From Mytilus trossulus (Eukaryota; Mollusca; Bivalvia; Mytilida; Mytilidae): a stretch of DNA of 64,000 nucleotides. The notes below the pieces were generated by a model that was not told the origin of the DNA, did not search any database, and saw nothing but the letters and a program-made list of their open reading frames with translations. Position 1 is the first letter of the stretch; each line of letters starts with the position of its first letter. This document shows, in pieces, positions 1-12,864 of the stretch. The stretch is from the NCBI RefSeq assembly GCF_036588685.1, contig NC_086386.1, forward strand, positions 31,053,883 to 31,117,882, in the 5' to 3' direction. A program made the position numbers and the translations under genes.

Positions 1-2256
1 AGAATTTATAACTACGAAAGTGAGAACTCTTTCTATAACAAACTCTTATTAACAGGAACACGAATGAACCAAAAATCAGTTCAACTCAACTTATAAGAAG
101 ATGTGGTATATGAACTGCAAATGAGACTATACCATGTGGTATGCCGACCAAAGTTCAAATGAAGTAGATGTATGTAATTATAGGCAACGGTATGGCCTTC
201 TACAATGGGAAAATCCGAAACTGAATTAGTTAGCTTTAATGAAAACATAAGTAACAATGAATTCAAATTATTGAGAATAAGAACATACGGAATGGCGGAA
301 CTGGCAACTCTATTTTCTCTACCATCATTGACTTCCACAGAGACAGTGAGCTAATTTAAATACCTTTTTTTCTTTTTTACTAAGAAAAAAATGAGAGAGA
401 AGGATGACATGTACAATTGTTATTCCGTCGTATAAGATAAATATGGTTCCATGATTTGATTTCTCTTCTCTTTACACAAGTTCTCTTAAATTAAAGACTA
501 CCAAAAGCATCAGCCCAACTTTGTTTCAATCGAACTCTAGACAAAGTGATGTCCCCACTCTCCACTTTGGAGTAACTGTATTATAACAAAGTTAATGTAG
601 GACTTTTTTTGGGATATTTACATAATTGTGTCTGGGAGACACAAATTATGCCCCCGCAGATGCAAAGTGTTATTTTAAAATGCACACAGTTGTGCATGGC
701 TTGGAGAATAAAGGTCTATAGTTTACTGTAGGAGGAGTTATTCGGAAACACTTTGCACCTTTTATGAAACTTTATACTCCAAAAAAACAAATGTAAAATA
801 TCTCCCAAAAGAGCACATATTATATAAAAAAAAAAACACTGCCCACCTTCAATATGTGGATAAACAGCCAAAAAGTGAAACTTCCTAGCACTCAATCTGT
901 AGGAGTTATCTGGCATTACTATATACCCATAATTGGTCGGACGTACACAAAAAATATGCCCCCAAGATTTTAAAAGCAGGGGCGTAAAAACAATCCGCTT
1001 ATGATTTTAATTGCATGTAAGATCTTTACAGATTAGCCCGAAATCAGTCGTTTGTCGGATGTCCAAAAGCCCTAGCAAGTTCCCCAAAGGACCAGTCAAA
1101 GAAATCGCAGTATAATGTACAGTTTAATCTCAGTACACTGCATCTTGGTTTACATCTAAAGTTGAAAGTGGGGTGGAAGTGTAAGACAAAGGAGATGATT
1201 TTATTTTAACATAGTTAACATTCCATTTTCACTTATGCAGGAACATTCTAGCTGCACTCACACCAGGATTTTAAGTACTGTAATATATTTCTGAACCAAC
1301 TAACAAGTACCTACAGTATTGTCACATGAACACCCCTCTTAGGATATTTGAAAAGAGAGTTATAGACTTATAGTTAGTAAGGAAGACATTTGTATGGTCA
1401 TATAATATTATTAATATTGTTTCCTTTTAAAATCAAATATACTCCTTTGTTTCTTAAGTACATGTACATTTTTGTACATGCATGTTGTTTTTCAGCCTTT
1501 CTTTTAAACAAAGAATCAGAAATCATGAGTATATAATTATAAGGGCAAATATACTTACAATTGACTTCCCATAAACATAGATACATAAGAAAATATGGTA
1601 TGATTATGTATAAGAAAATATGGTATGAGTGCAAATGAGCCAACTCTCCATCAAAGTCACTATTTATAAAAGTTAACAATTATAGGTAAAAGTATGGTCC
1701 TTCAGCATGACAAAGGCTTTTTAGGTACAAAAAAAAATGTACATTCTATCAGTGTTAAACATATTTTTTTCAAACAAACCATATGCATGTCAACCTTGCT
1801 TCTGTGACTTTTTTGGGTTATCAATTGGAATGTTGTTGTTTGTTTTCGGATCTCATTAATATGCCCACAACCTGAAATTTTATTTGGCTTCATCTGTTTA
1901 CATTTACTTTACTATCATGACCATGCACTGTGTATACTGTGAATACTTAAAGGTCAATGTGTATGATGTTGTTCGTAAAGTTGTGTGTATTGTGTGTTGG
2001 ATTATAGTCTTATGAATGTAGATATAACTACATGTAGATTCCATATCATTAATGAATTATTGACTTTAACGTGTTACAGCACATGTATGGGTTTTACTCA
2101 TTTTTTAAGGCAGTACTGTCCTCTATAATTGCTTATATTCATTCATATAAACTTTTTGTATATAGTTGTCTCATTAAAATATTGGCAATCATGCCACAGC
2201 TCTTATTAACAGTAATTTATATTGACTCTGATAAATAACTTAGAATTCTCTATATT
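1..2256. other. Intergenic stretch with repeat fragments, no gene seen
   Basis: I see no open frame here that resembles a protein. Decayed pieces of a mussel dispersed repeat are visible near 95-230 ('agatgtggtat...aatgagac...tatggccttc') and near 1600-1710 ('atatggtatgagtgcaaatgagcc'). The 'tgtgtctgggagacacaaattatgcccc' stretch near 630-660 resembles the 5' part of another dispersed family also seen near 4980 and 18820. Confidence 0.5.
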
Positions 2257-2262
2257 TTTATT
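2257..2262 (-). terminator. Polyadenylation signal for the F-box gene
   Basis: TTTATT on the + strand reads AATAAA on the minus strand, 32 bases past the stop codon of the F-box gene. A canonical hexamer this close suggests a very short 3' UTR, although other AATAAA hexamers exist in such AT-rich DNA. Confidence 0.45.
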
Positions 2263-2293
2263 GTATAATTATACACAAAGAATCACAGACATT

Positions 2294-3628
2294 TTAACAT
2301 GCATGTAGCAAAGAGGCTTTCTTTTCAAGCATCTCATCTTCAGATAGGAAAGTCCAGTTAAGGCCAAGGAACGAAGATACTTCCGAGGACAAAAACTCCT
2401 TGGTCATACCCCCTCTCTTCATGGAAGCAGGGAATGGTAGACAGACATTATAATTGAATAACAAATTATTCCCTGTAACACATAGAGATTTAAGACAGTT
2501 TCCTTTCATCGCTAAACACCACACAGCTTCTGAAGGTAAAGGCACACTTGAAATGAATGTTTGAAGTTTAACACACTGACTGGCAAAGTAATAATAATCA
2601 CAAGGCAAACTCTCCATGTCTTCATAAGGGTGGAGTGTCACATACTTCATTGAAAAGTGAGCATATGTTTCTAATGTCTGGCCATAGTAGGCTGCAATAG
2701 CTCGTAAAATGTCTCGGGACACACTTCCAACCATTCTGTTGAAAACTATCGATTTAACAAAGGGGTTTGGGGGGAAATCTTTTACATAAATTCTTGTGTC
2801 TTGAAATATGAAATGTACATCAAGTTTTATATTGTCTTGTACAGCAAGGGATTCCCATGCTATTTCTTGGAAATCTCTGCCAACTTTACGATTGTCTTTA
2901 ACTAGGTACAGTTCTTTCAGATTTTGTTTTCCTAAACATCTCATTATGTCTGTTGTTACTGTACAGAATGTTGTCTTTAAGGTTTGTAAATTTTTAAAGT
3001 GAGTCAATATATTAATTGGAGTAACGTACGAAGAATCCATACTAAAATCTAAACCTGTTATCTGTTCTATTATCCCTATGTCAATGATACGGCTAAAAAA
3101 GTAACCTTTCATCTCAACTTCATCAGCCGATAACTCATCTAGACGGCACATACTTAAATGATGGAGCTTTTTACAGTTTGATACTAGCTTTCCAAGACAA
3201 CTGTAATAATATTCTAATATCGCTGGCGGACAATAAAACAATACGGGAGAATGAAAAATTTGAATGTATTTTAAATTCACTGCATGCTCACCAATTTCAT
3301 TGAAAATTTGAAGACCTCCACTAGTTTCAAAATCAATGAGACAACTTTGAAAATATTTTCCAAATTCTAAAATTAGATTCTTTTCATCGCTGTATGTGGG
3401 TATTTCCTCGTAATAATTTTCAACTCCCATTCCACCATTATTTTCCAGACCCAAGATATTTTCTCTAAATATAAAGTTTGTCCATGAATTAGATGAATAC
3501 AGATGCTGTGTCCAGTCTGGAACGACATTTTTACAGAAGGATAACTTCTCCCTCCAGTCTAGGTAGGATAAAATTTTACAGGCAACTATAGCGGGAAGGG
3601 TTTCTAAACACTCTTTTGGGGTTGTCAT
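2294..3628 (-). CDS. F-box protein, FBXO39/FBXO33-like
   Basis: A 444-residue protein in one coding exon. An F-box lies at about residues 4-48 (ECLETLPAIVACKILSYLDW, then a conserved WxxxxxxSxxxW-type end), followed by an irregular leucine-rich C-terminal region to about 430. By family knowledge the F-box binds Skp1 and places the protein in an SCF ubiquitin ligase, and the C-terminal region picks the substrate, which is unknown. The segment around AWESLAVQ...LDVHFIFQD and the whole layout recall vertebrate FBXO39/FBXO33. I chose the ATG at 3628 because a pyrimidine-rich TTTTCATTTTAG acceptor ends about 20 bases upstream. The frame stays open through that acceptor to 3745, but those 39 residues would be intronic. 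A 5' UTR exon must therefore lie further upstream (above 3650) and was not found. No neighbour relationship is evident. Confidence 0.85.
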   Translation of the reverse strand: MTTPKECLETLPAIVACKILSYLDWREKLSFCKNVVPDWTQHLYSSNSWTNFIFRENILGLENNGGMGVENYYEEIPTYSDEKNLILEFGKYFQSCLIDFETSGGLQIFNEIGEHAVNLKYIQIFHSPVLFYCPPAILEYYYSCLGKLVSNCKKLHHLSMCRLDELSADEVEMKGYFFSRIIDIGIIEQITGLDFSMDSSYVTPINILTHFKNLQTLKTTFCTVTTDIMRCLGKQNLKELYLVKDNRKVGRDFQEIAWESLAVQDNIKLDVHFIFQDTRIYVKDFPPNPFVKSIVFNRMVGSVSRDILRAIAAYYGQTLETYAHFSMKYVTLHPYEDMESLPCDYYYFASQCVKLQTFISSVPLPSEAVWCLAMKGNCLKSLCVTGNNLLFNYNVCLPFPASMKRGGMTKEFLSSEVSSFLGLNWTFLSEDEMLEKKASLLHAC

Positions 3629-3796
3629 TTTACTGTCACCATGGCTCACTAAAATGAAAAAAATAAAAATATTATTAAAAGGAGATATATGGTGAAACAC
3701 AAATGTATAACTGAGACAGCTATTGCAACAAAATAATACAATCAAAACACAAAAGGTTAATATATCATTTCAAAATTGATGATGATGGAAGTTTTA

Positions 3797-3950
3797 AGCT
3801 CCTTGACTAGCTATACAGCTCTTGCATGGTGTTTTGGTTAAAAAGATTCCATATCATATATATACGACCTTGACTGGCTAAACAGCTCTTGCATGGTGTT
3901 TTAGTTACAAAGATTCCACATTATATATATACCACCTTGACCTGTTGACA
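3797..3950. repeat. Two-copy tandem duplication (~75 bp unit)
   Basis: The segment with 'cttgactggctaaacagctc...tgcatggtgtttt...aaagattccat...atatatac' occurs twice in direct orientation with a few differences. It lies upstream of the F-box gene, possibly in its first intron. Confidence 0.6.
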
Positions 3951-4506
3951 AGCTATACAAAAATATGTTGATGTAAGCTGATTAGCATGATTAGAGTACA
4001 ATAAAAAAAAGAAAGATTAACATGTAAAGGAGGTATAGAGATGGTTTTTTTCAACTACATGTACATATAAACATGTACCAAGTATTTATTTTCTAATTGT
4101 ACTACATGTACTAAGGTTGAAAAATAATGAAAAGTAAAATTGTAATACATGTACATGTATGTACAAATGTATTCAATTTGTTTAGATTTAATCTGTTTTA
4201 CAAAAATAAACATTGATGTAAGACATGTAAGGAGTATATTTTAAAAGGTGACAAAAAAGGGGAGCTAACTCAATTTGTTTGAGAAACAACTGAAACATGT
4301 GAAATACATAAATTATTTCTGACTTAAAGCTAATAAGGTACATGTAATTGATGCTAATTAACAGTGTGTTGGACACCAAAGCTTTTAAGTGAGTCATACA
4401 CTAAAATGTGTCACTTAATTTGATTTTAAACAGCTACATTTACTAGAAGCTAGTTGAACTACTTGTCCAAGAAGAATTGCGAATTTGATGGTATTTCAAA
4501 GGAAAT

Positions 4507-6570
4507 CAGATGCTCTGCAGGGCACAGCTTTATACAACCGCAGAGGTTGAACCCTGAATGGTAGGGGCAAGTATGGACACAACATTCAAGCTGGATACAG
4601 CTCAGAATTTGGATTGTGATTTAATAGTTGACATACAATGTACATGTAGCATAGGTTTCTGACAACTTAAATATTGTTTTTGCTTTTGAGCAATTTACTT
4701 TGCTGTTGAATATTAATCCTCTCAAAGAAAAAAAATATTTGAAGAAATTTTCTTTTAATTCTGAAATCTGAAATGAGAAAAAAAATTGATCCAGGATCAA
4801 CACCCCAATTTTTTTTCACTTCCCTCTTTACCTTGTTCCAAAAATGATCTAAATTCAAATTTCTAATAGAGTTTGCAACAATAAGTACTCATTTTAATAC
4901 ATCATAAAATATAAAATGTCATACAGTCATGGTTAAAATTAATATTAATTAATAGTAACTTCTAAAAAAATAAACAGGAAATGTGTCCAAAAGGACACAG
5001 ATGATGCCCCCACTTGCATTTTATGTTATAATGGGACATAACTCAAGAACTGTAAAGCATTATATACACATTTCATTAAATTTAGTTGAGACAAATTTAA
5101 GTTAAGAGAACAGAAACTAAACAAGATTCAACTTCTATTCTGGACAAAGAAAGATAACTCTAATTTTCAAGAAGATTATATACAGTCAACTATCTTCATC
5201 TCGAAGTTAGTTGGACCAGAGAAATATTTCGAGATACACATAATTCGACTCAAACGAAAAACAAGAAGTTTGACAATCCAAGGAACACAACTCTTGCTAA
5301 CTTGTTTAACTCAAATAAATCTAGGTGAATATGGGAAGGGGATCGATATTCTGGTATCAGATCGATGCATTTAAATGTCATGGACTTTATCATAATAACA
5401 TTATTTTTACTTATTCTATTGTTTCAGTTACAATTTTTTCCTATGGCTTTTTTCGAGAGAATAATTTCCATGTGTTAGATTCGTTATTCAGGTCGGTTAT
5501 AGTTGACAAAATTGTTTTTTCTCAGAAACATGAGATTTTAGAAAATTTAGATTTCTCTTCATTTTGTTTAATCTCTCTCTTTCTTGTCAAAAAAATTATA
5601 ATTACAAGATTACAGACACAGATTCAGTAGTTTTTAGGTGATTATTTACGGAAGTCATAACTTTATACACACCCAAGCTCATTAGAATAAATCACAATTA
5701 ATTGTTTTGTGAACATTTTAAATACTTTTTTATGAATATTAACAAAGTATCACTAATTATTTATATAATTTCTTAGGTAAACACTAGTGGAAATAGCATT
5801 TCATAAATTAGTACAGTGGTCAGTGACTGGAAATTTAATTACACATGTATTGTCAGATTAACTCTTCAATCCATTTAAATCCAGGAGGTCATGTTTTGAC
5901 ATATATGTGTATTATTCGAGATAAATAATGAATTTTGAATGCTTTTGTTAACCTTGAGACCATAAATTTAGTTGACTCAACTGAAATTTCGACTCATCAG
6001 GAGTCGAATTACATACATTTATATAGAACAAACTTCGGGACCACATGAAAACTTAGACACATCAGAAATTTCGAGTCAACAGAGTTCGAGACAAAGAGAG
6101 TAAACTGTACATTGTAAAGCATTGGTTTTACATGTAGGTGATTCAACAACCATTCTGGTCAAAGAAAGATAACTCCAATTTAATGACTTGAGACTACAAA
6201 AATGCTTGTTTTTGGCCCCTTTTTGACCCTTTATTCCTAGACTGTTTGCCCTGTAACTCTTAAAATATATCTCAAACTTCTACTTATGGTATTAAACATT
6301 GTGGTACAATTTCAGAATAATTGAAATACTTATACACAACTTATTGTTCTGGCACTAGATAAATGCTATTTTTGAGCCCTTTGGGTCCCTAATTCCTAAA
6401 CCTTAGGGACCATAAACCCCTAAACTCAATCCCAAGCTTCCTTTTGTGGTTATAAATATTGTGTTAAAATTTTATTGATTTGTGTTTACTTACACTTAAC
6501 TTATCATCTGAAAACCATTTGTCTTCGGACGACATGATATCTGTGACCGCAAAAAATGGGTGGTATAAAA
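4507..6570 (+). mobile_element. Old copy of the 'GACCGCA' dispersed element
   Basis: The left part (4507-4920) aligns by eye with 30506-30900 of the younger copy at 30506-32431. The right part (about 6150-6570) has the same repeated 'ggcccctttttg...attcctaaa' core and a decayed 'ctgtgaccgcaaaa...tataaaa' end. The middle (5000-6120) is interrupted by other sequence with repeated 'tcgagat/ttcgactca' motifs. No ORF of significance is present, so the element is non-autonomous. Confidence 0.6.
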
Positions 6571-6684
6571 ATCACTTAAAATGTATAAAATCAGTCTGAA
6601 ATTTGTGTAAAAACAGGTCATTTTTTGAATTCCCAGCTTAATATTTAACAACCATGCCATAAAATTTTAGTGGAGAAAGGGCTG

Positions 6685-8330
6685 ATGTACTTGTAGTCCG
6701 AGATTACTCTGATGCCCGACGGCTGTTGTGCCAGACAAGCTGGGGCCGTGGGACGTCAGAGCTTGTCCCATATCAAAAAGGGGATATTTGCCCACCCAAA
6801 ATAGATGCTCTGCTATGACGCTTCCGGAGACGACTGAGGGCCTTGGAATTATATAAATTGGGCATAAATCTCTTAATTTTTCATTTATCTCTTCATGTAT
6901 GTACAATGTAAGTTTCACCTACCTGCCAACCTTTATTTTTCCTATATTTTAACAGTTTTCAGAGAGACCCATCGAAATCTGCATTTTGACTTTCACTTTC
7001 AAATGGATGTCAGGTTACAAGACAGTTTGTGGCCTGGAGACTCAAATACATGCAAATACTTATATTTTTTTACCTCCTTTATACAGTCAGGGATATAACT
7101 CTATAGGGTTATAACAGGAAAATAACATACATTTGTTATTGTGGACTAAAAAATAAAAGAAATGTGATAACATACGTACATGTATGTTACATGTTTCAAA
7201 GGGACAATATACTTCATTAGTTTGGTTAAAAAGTTCTATTGATATTACTATCATGACTATTGTCTTTATGTATACTTAACTATTGAAAGATGTAACAGTT
7301 CACAGTATTCCAATTTTGAATAGTACACCTATATGTTATTACAGAAAAAATATGCCTGTAATAACTAAAGGGTGTTATCACAGCTTCTCTATATCACTTC
7401 AAAGCATTTGCTCAGACGTAAATCATGCTTAATTACAATGTAATTTCATTTATTGTAAGAAATAATTACCAGAGCATGTAATGAGGTTCTGCACAAGTTT
7501 CTCAGTAATTCCCAAGTGTCTTATATAATAAGTTACATTCCTTTAATAACTAAGCCTTGTTATCACAGCTAAGTTAATTCCTAAATAGCCTTCAAGCTTG
7601 TCTCATTGATTAACCCTGGTTTTATCAAAAATGTATTAATTCCATTTAAAAATTATTTATCAAGGCTATGCATTTAGTTTCTGCGCAAAGTCTCAAGAGT
7701 TCCCTAGAGTCCACTATAGATTAAATAATTTTACAAATAACATACATATGTTATTACAGATTTAGAAAATTTAAGGAAAAGTATCTGTAATAACACACAC
7801 AAGTTATTTTCTGTAATAACCCTATAGAGTTATATCTCTGACTGTTATAGGAGATCAATGTTTAACATTAAGAATCAACCATGTTTTTTCATCTCCTTTA
7901 CAGGAGATCCGTAATTAGCATTTAGTTCCAACCACGATAACAATCGGAAGCTCTCGGACATTTGGGTAACTAGCATTGTAAATGAAAGAGGTGTTACATT
8001 ATGGTCATTTGCACTGTTTTCTCGTGGTCACATGATAATCTTTGAAAATGAAAGGCAAAATACAGATTTCAATGGGTCACTTTGAAAATTGTCTAATTAT
8101 GAGAAAATAAAGGTTGGCAGGTAGGTGAAACTTACATAAATGAAGAGATTGATGCCCGATTTATATAATTCCAAGGCCCTCAGTCGGCTCCAGAAGAATC
8201 AAAGCAGCGCTTCTATTTTAGGTGGGCAAATATCCACTTTTTGATATGGGTCAAGCTCTGACATCCCAGGGCCCCAGCTTGTCTGGCTAAAGAGCCGTCG
8301 GACGTCAGAGTAATCTTGGACTAATGTACT
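6685..8330. mobile_element. Large inverted-repeat non-autonomous element
   Basis: The two ends are long inverted repeats. 'gtacttgtagtccgagattac' at 6687 mirrors 'gtaatcttggactaatgtac' ending near 8330. The match continues through 'ccagacaagctgggg', 'atatcaaaaag', 'gggccttggaattatataaat' and 'cacctacctgccaacc', then resumes as 'gatataactctatagggttat' (about 7090-7115 and 7810-7835). The arms are therefore about 450 bp. The middle holds short repeats 'taataacta...ttatcaca'. No transposase frame is seen. Confidence 0.8.
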
Positions 8331-8839
8331 TGGAGAGAAATTATCACCTGAAGTTTCAGCGGGAACAGAAAATCAGTCTGGGTACCAGAGATGTGTGTGG
8401 GAGGGTGAAAATCACTCGTATGGTGTGCTGATATTTTTAACAACCTGAGTTAGAAACGAACTTGATACCTTCAGCAAATGTAGCCATCGTACTTAACCAC
8501 TAGACCACGAACCCACACAATCGGATGAAGTCGAAAACCAAAACAACTTCGCATATTGTCATTTTGACAGAATGTTTGACTTCTGTGATGGACTACATTT
8601 TCTAACTTAAGTATTTTAAATATGACATTAAAATTATGTTGTTCTAGAAAAAATATGTGAATGAAAGAGTTCGTTATTGTCTCTTACGAGTGAAAACAGC
8701 TTGTCAATATATATTCTTTCCATTTTCCCACAACTTTACCGGAAGTATAAAAAAAGACTAATTCTAAGTTAAGTACGGTTACGGACAGACAGGATTCGGA
8801 AAATAATGTGTCTTCTTCTTTCCTCTATAACTTCCTCCA

Positions 8840-8940
8840 ATCGTTGGAGTACACCAACCTTACTACATTAAGGTTGGTTTAACCCTTATAATAATTAATT
8901 ATTCAGTGAAAACATTGGTTTTCACTGTAGAACCAATTGT
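8840..8940. other. Pair of short hairpins
   Basis: Two neighbouring inverted repeats are present: 'accaaccttactacattaaggttggt' (stem ACCAACCTTA) and 'cagtgaaaacattggttttcactg' (stem CAGTGAAAAC). I cannot assign a function. They may be part of a small degenerate repeat. Confidence 0.45.
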
Positions 8941-9735
8941 TCTGCGTGTGTATATTACCAGCCGTCTTGTTTCTTAATTAGTCCTACTGTTAATTTTTCT
9001 GTTTATAATTTTACAATATCTATTATAGCTTTTGAAGATAAAGTGGAAAATTTAAAAGATTGGTATAAATTGTCACTAACTAAGGGTAAAAATTCCTATA
9101 AGGAATAGCACATATTTAGCAAGGGAACTGAGTACTCTGAATATTTAGTTTCACACCATGTTCCATTTCAAGCCTTGGGGACCATGTTGTTTGTCAGGCC
9201 AGGTCAAGGTCATTTGAAACAACCATGGTAAAAAGCATTTTAAAGGGCAATATTTCCTGAAAGGGTTTGACTGAAAATTTCAGTCATTTTAATTAGACTT
9301 CATTTAAGAAAAAATATTCATATATAAGTTGTCAGACAGTTTTAATGTAAAAATACAGTTAGATCTCATTAATGAGAATACTTATGCCTGTCTGATTTCT
9401 TTCTATTTTAGTGTGGGTCTCATTGAGGTCTAAGCGCGACACAGGATTGCCGATTTTTAGTAAGCGTGACACCTGATAGTCAAATTATTGTGGCATGAAA
9501 ACAGGATATGAGGTCTTGCAGGACCCATGAAATGACAAAAAAATGAGAATTGCTTACATACATAGTGTAAACTTGACCAGTAAGCAGGCAGCAATTAATC
9601 AGTCAATCAGAAATTGGGGTTTGAAACATTTCCAATTAGGACTATTCCATTAAAATGTATGTGGTAGGGTATAAAAGGAACAGTTGAATTATTAAATGTG
9701 GATCATTGGCTTCTTGTCAGTATGCTTAATTATCT

Positions 9736-11128
9736 TACAGTGCTTATCCAGTGACCTTTGTGGTATGACAATAGCAATGACCAAAACAGTTCACCAAATT
9801 GCAGTTAAATTTCTACTCCAACTAACTGTAAAATAAAGAGTAATACTTACCATTCAGAACCAGTTAGTTGATACCTTTGTCAATCTTTTCTAACAAAAAT
9901 AATATCTTACTATAGTATGAGTCACTGAATAAAAAGGTATAATTTTTACATGGAAACTTCTATCATAAATAAATATTATAAATGAATAGTTCAAAACATT
10001 GTTTTGTAGGTGTATATTTTATAGCTTTGTCTTCTAAGATGAAGTTATTGTGCAATTGTGATTCAAATAATATTTTCTATACAAATAACTGATCTGCTAG
10101 CATTAAAGGGAAATAATTTACATTACTGATAATCAGTAAAATTTTGTTCTGTCTGACAAATATTAAATTTCCCCATTCAATTTGTTTATAACATTATTTC
10201 TGTGATTATTTAACTTTTATCCTCTGTTCTGAAAAGAACAATGAAATTTATTTAATGATGAAAGATGATTTGAAATTTTTTTAAAAAGCTGTTAAAACCC
10301 TATATTGAACACATTCAAAGTTCTATAAATCATTCAAATTCCCCTTTAAATTAAAAAGATATCACCAGCCCAGAAGTCGGCAATTTTATTTTTACACGCA
10401 TTCTTATTGATATGGTAAAATTATAGATTAACAGCTGTTTTGCAAAATGTTGAATTATAGTTCAAAGTATAAAGGATTCTCTACCAAGGAGCACAAGATA
10501 ACTTAAAAGCAATATTTTGCAAAACCTTTCTAATTTGTGTCCTATATGCCCTTCACCGTCATACTAATTTTGCATTTCAATATTTTTTATTAAAGTCGTA
10601 TTGATGAATGTTTTGTAGGTAAAATCATAAGCCTGGTATCATTGATTAAATTTTTAGTATACATTTGAACTCAATAAAAATTATTTCCCTTTAATGCTAG
10701 CAGATCAGTTATTTGTATAGAAAATCGAATCGAATCACAATTGCACAAAAACTTTCTCTTAGAAAAACAAAGCTATAAAATATACACCTACATAACAATG
10801 TTTTGAACTATTCATTTATAATATTTATCTATGATAGAAGTTTCCATGTAAAAATTATACCTTTTTATTCAGTGACTCATACTATAGTAAGATATTATTT
10901 TTGTTAGAAAAGATTGACAAAGGTATCAACTAACTGGTTCTGAATGGTAAGTATTACTCTTTATTTTACAGCACTCACTTCATACTAACAACATTTCACT
11001 TGAGCAATCTGCTAAAATATTTTACCAGTTGATCAGTTAGTTGGAGTAGAAATCTAACTGCAATTTGGTAAACTGTTTTGGTCATTGCTACTGTGGTACC
11101 CCAAAGGTCACTGGATAAGCACAGTAAT
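9736..11128. mobile_element. Fold-back inverted-repeat element
   Basis: 'tgcttatccagtgaccttt' near 9741 mirrors 'aaaggtcactggataagca' near 11103, and the arms run inward for more than 400 bp to 'aataactgatctgctagcattaaaggg' (about 10085) and its mirror (about 10690). The right arm has about 60 extra bases (10970-11030) that the left arm lacks. The loop of about 540 bp has no recognisable gene. Confidence 0.8.
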
Positions 11129-11254
11129 AAACTGTTATCACAGAGATATGTCTCACTTTTTTGTAATTTTGATAATGCAAATGTTGAAATAAAAAATAGA
11201 AACACTTTAACATGTAAGTTAACAAATATATTCAAAGTCAATGAACTATGATTG

Positions 11255-11945
11255 AAAGTACATGGTTAAACAATATCCATGGAAATGAGATGTGCCAATG
11301 CTAATCCAACAGCATACCAAATACCATTGACTTATCATGGTTAGTTCTCTTTAAACAAGCCTTAACACAAACTCATACATGTAAACTAAGCAAAATTTCA
11401 TGGTCAATAAACCATTACTGAGGTGGAGGGTATAAACATTTCCATGGTAATGAGATATGCCAATGTTAATACAACTGCATACCAAGTATCATAGACCTAC
11501 CACTGCTGGTTCCCCATAAACTGACCTAACAGGAACTAATACATGAAAACTAAGCAAAAGTTTCAAAGTCAATAGACCATGACTGAGGGGACAGGGCCAA
11601 ATAATCTCCATGGAAATGAGATTTGCTGATGCTTATACAACTGCATGTCAATTATCATTACTTTACCACTAGTGATTCCCCATAAACTGACCTAATCACA
11701 AACTAATACATGAAAACTAAGCAAATTTTTCAAAGTTAATAGACCATAACTGAGGGGGGTGGGGTCATCAAATAATCTCCATGGTAATGAGATGTGCCAA
11801 TACTTATACAACTGCATACAAAATATCTTTGACTTACCACTAGTAGTTCACCATAAACTAAACCTAATCACAAACTAATACATTGTTGACGCCGCCATCA
11901 CCGACGCCTGAAACAGCATACCTATTTCTCGCTTTTTGATTCTGT
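11255..11945 (+). repeat. Tandem array, ~155-165 bp unit, about four copies
   Basis: Each unit contains 'ccatggaaatgagat(g/t)tgcc', 'caactgcata', 'cttaccactag(t)' and 'aaactaatacatgaaaactaagcaaa'. The array ends in a GC-richer tail, 'gacgccgccatcaccgacgcc', typical of mussel elements with a tandem core and a 3' unique end. Confidence 0.7.
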
Positions 11946-11979
11946 CAAGCAAGACAAAAATGGCTCTTAGTTGTATAGT

Positions 11980-12075
11980 TATCTTGAAATGAAATTGAGA
12001 ATGGAAATAAGGTATGTGTCAAAGAGACAACAACCTGACCATAGAGCAGACAGCAGCCAAATCCCACCAATTTCC
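11980..12075 (+). repeat. Fragment of a mussel dispersed repeat
   Basis: 'attgagaatggaaataaggtatgtgtcaaagagacaacaacctgaccatag' matches the start of the family seen more completely at 57610-57887. A further decayed piece lies near 20685-20790. Confidence 0.6.
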
Positions 12076-12701
12076 TTTCTACCCTCCCGCATACATTTTA
12101 ATAGAATGAAGCTTAGTGTAAAAATGCAAAATGTTAATAATTGGTGTATAAATAAGATTGAGATCCGTTGTAAATAATTTATTTTTAATTAAGACTGTAT
12201 AAATATATCTTTATATTAGAAATCAGTGCAAGTCGGTGTAAAAGAAATGTTTTATATTGTAAATGCATATGAAAAACAATTCTTGTTTTACTTGCTTAAG
12301 TTTATTAACTGCATCACCTATAAATATTTTGAAAAAAGACTATTTTATAAGTTCAATCAAAGTCCCATTTAATAAGGCAATACAGAATGTCATCATGTCT
12401 GAAGGTGATAGAACTTGATCATATGAGTAACCGTATAAACTGTATTAATTTAAAAAAAACAAAAAAACTTTTAAATGCAAAAAATGTTCTTTATATTTTT
12501 ACACTAAATGTACTGTTGTATTATATATTATTGAGATATGAGACTTACATAAAATATTGAATTGAATTGAAAATTACAAAAGTTTAGAAATAAAATTTTA
12601 ACTGAATTATGATTATTGCTGGAAAAAAAAATAACATCAAATTTTATTCAATCCAAAACTTTAAATAACAGTAAAAAAAATATAAATAAACAAATAAATA
12701 T

Positions 12702-12864
12702 AGATTCTTACATTGATACCAGTGGATTATCGGATTTATCCAATCGAGATAGTTAAATTATCAATTTTAAAGTCCGAGCCGCCTCGGCGAGGACTTTAAA
12801 ATTTATAATTTAACTATTGAGATTGGATAAATCCGATAATTCACGAGTAACTATGTAAGAATCT
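12702..12864. repeat. 163-bp near-perfect palindrome
   Basis: 'agattcttacat...' at 12702 mirrors '...atgtaagaatct' ending at 12864. The arms contain 'ggattatcggatttatccaatc' and 'ttttaaagtcc'. The centre is GC-rich ('gagccgcctcggcgagg') in otherwise AT-rich DNA. It is probably a fold-back MITE. No target duplication was identified. Confidence 0.75.

Noticed and set aside
3629..3745. N-terminal extension of the F-box protein frame
   Set aside because: The 39 extra codons begin with a non-ATG codon and run through a polypyrimidine tract ending in TTTTAG, so they are read as intron plus a few 5' UTR bases.
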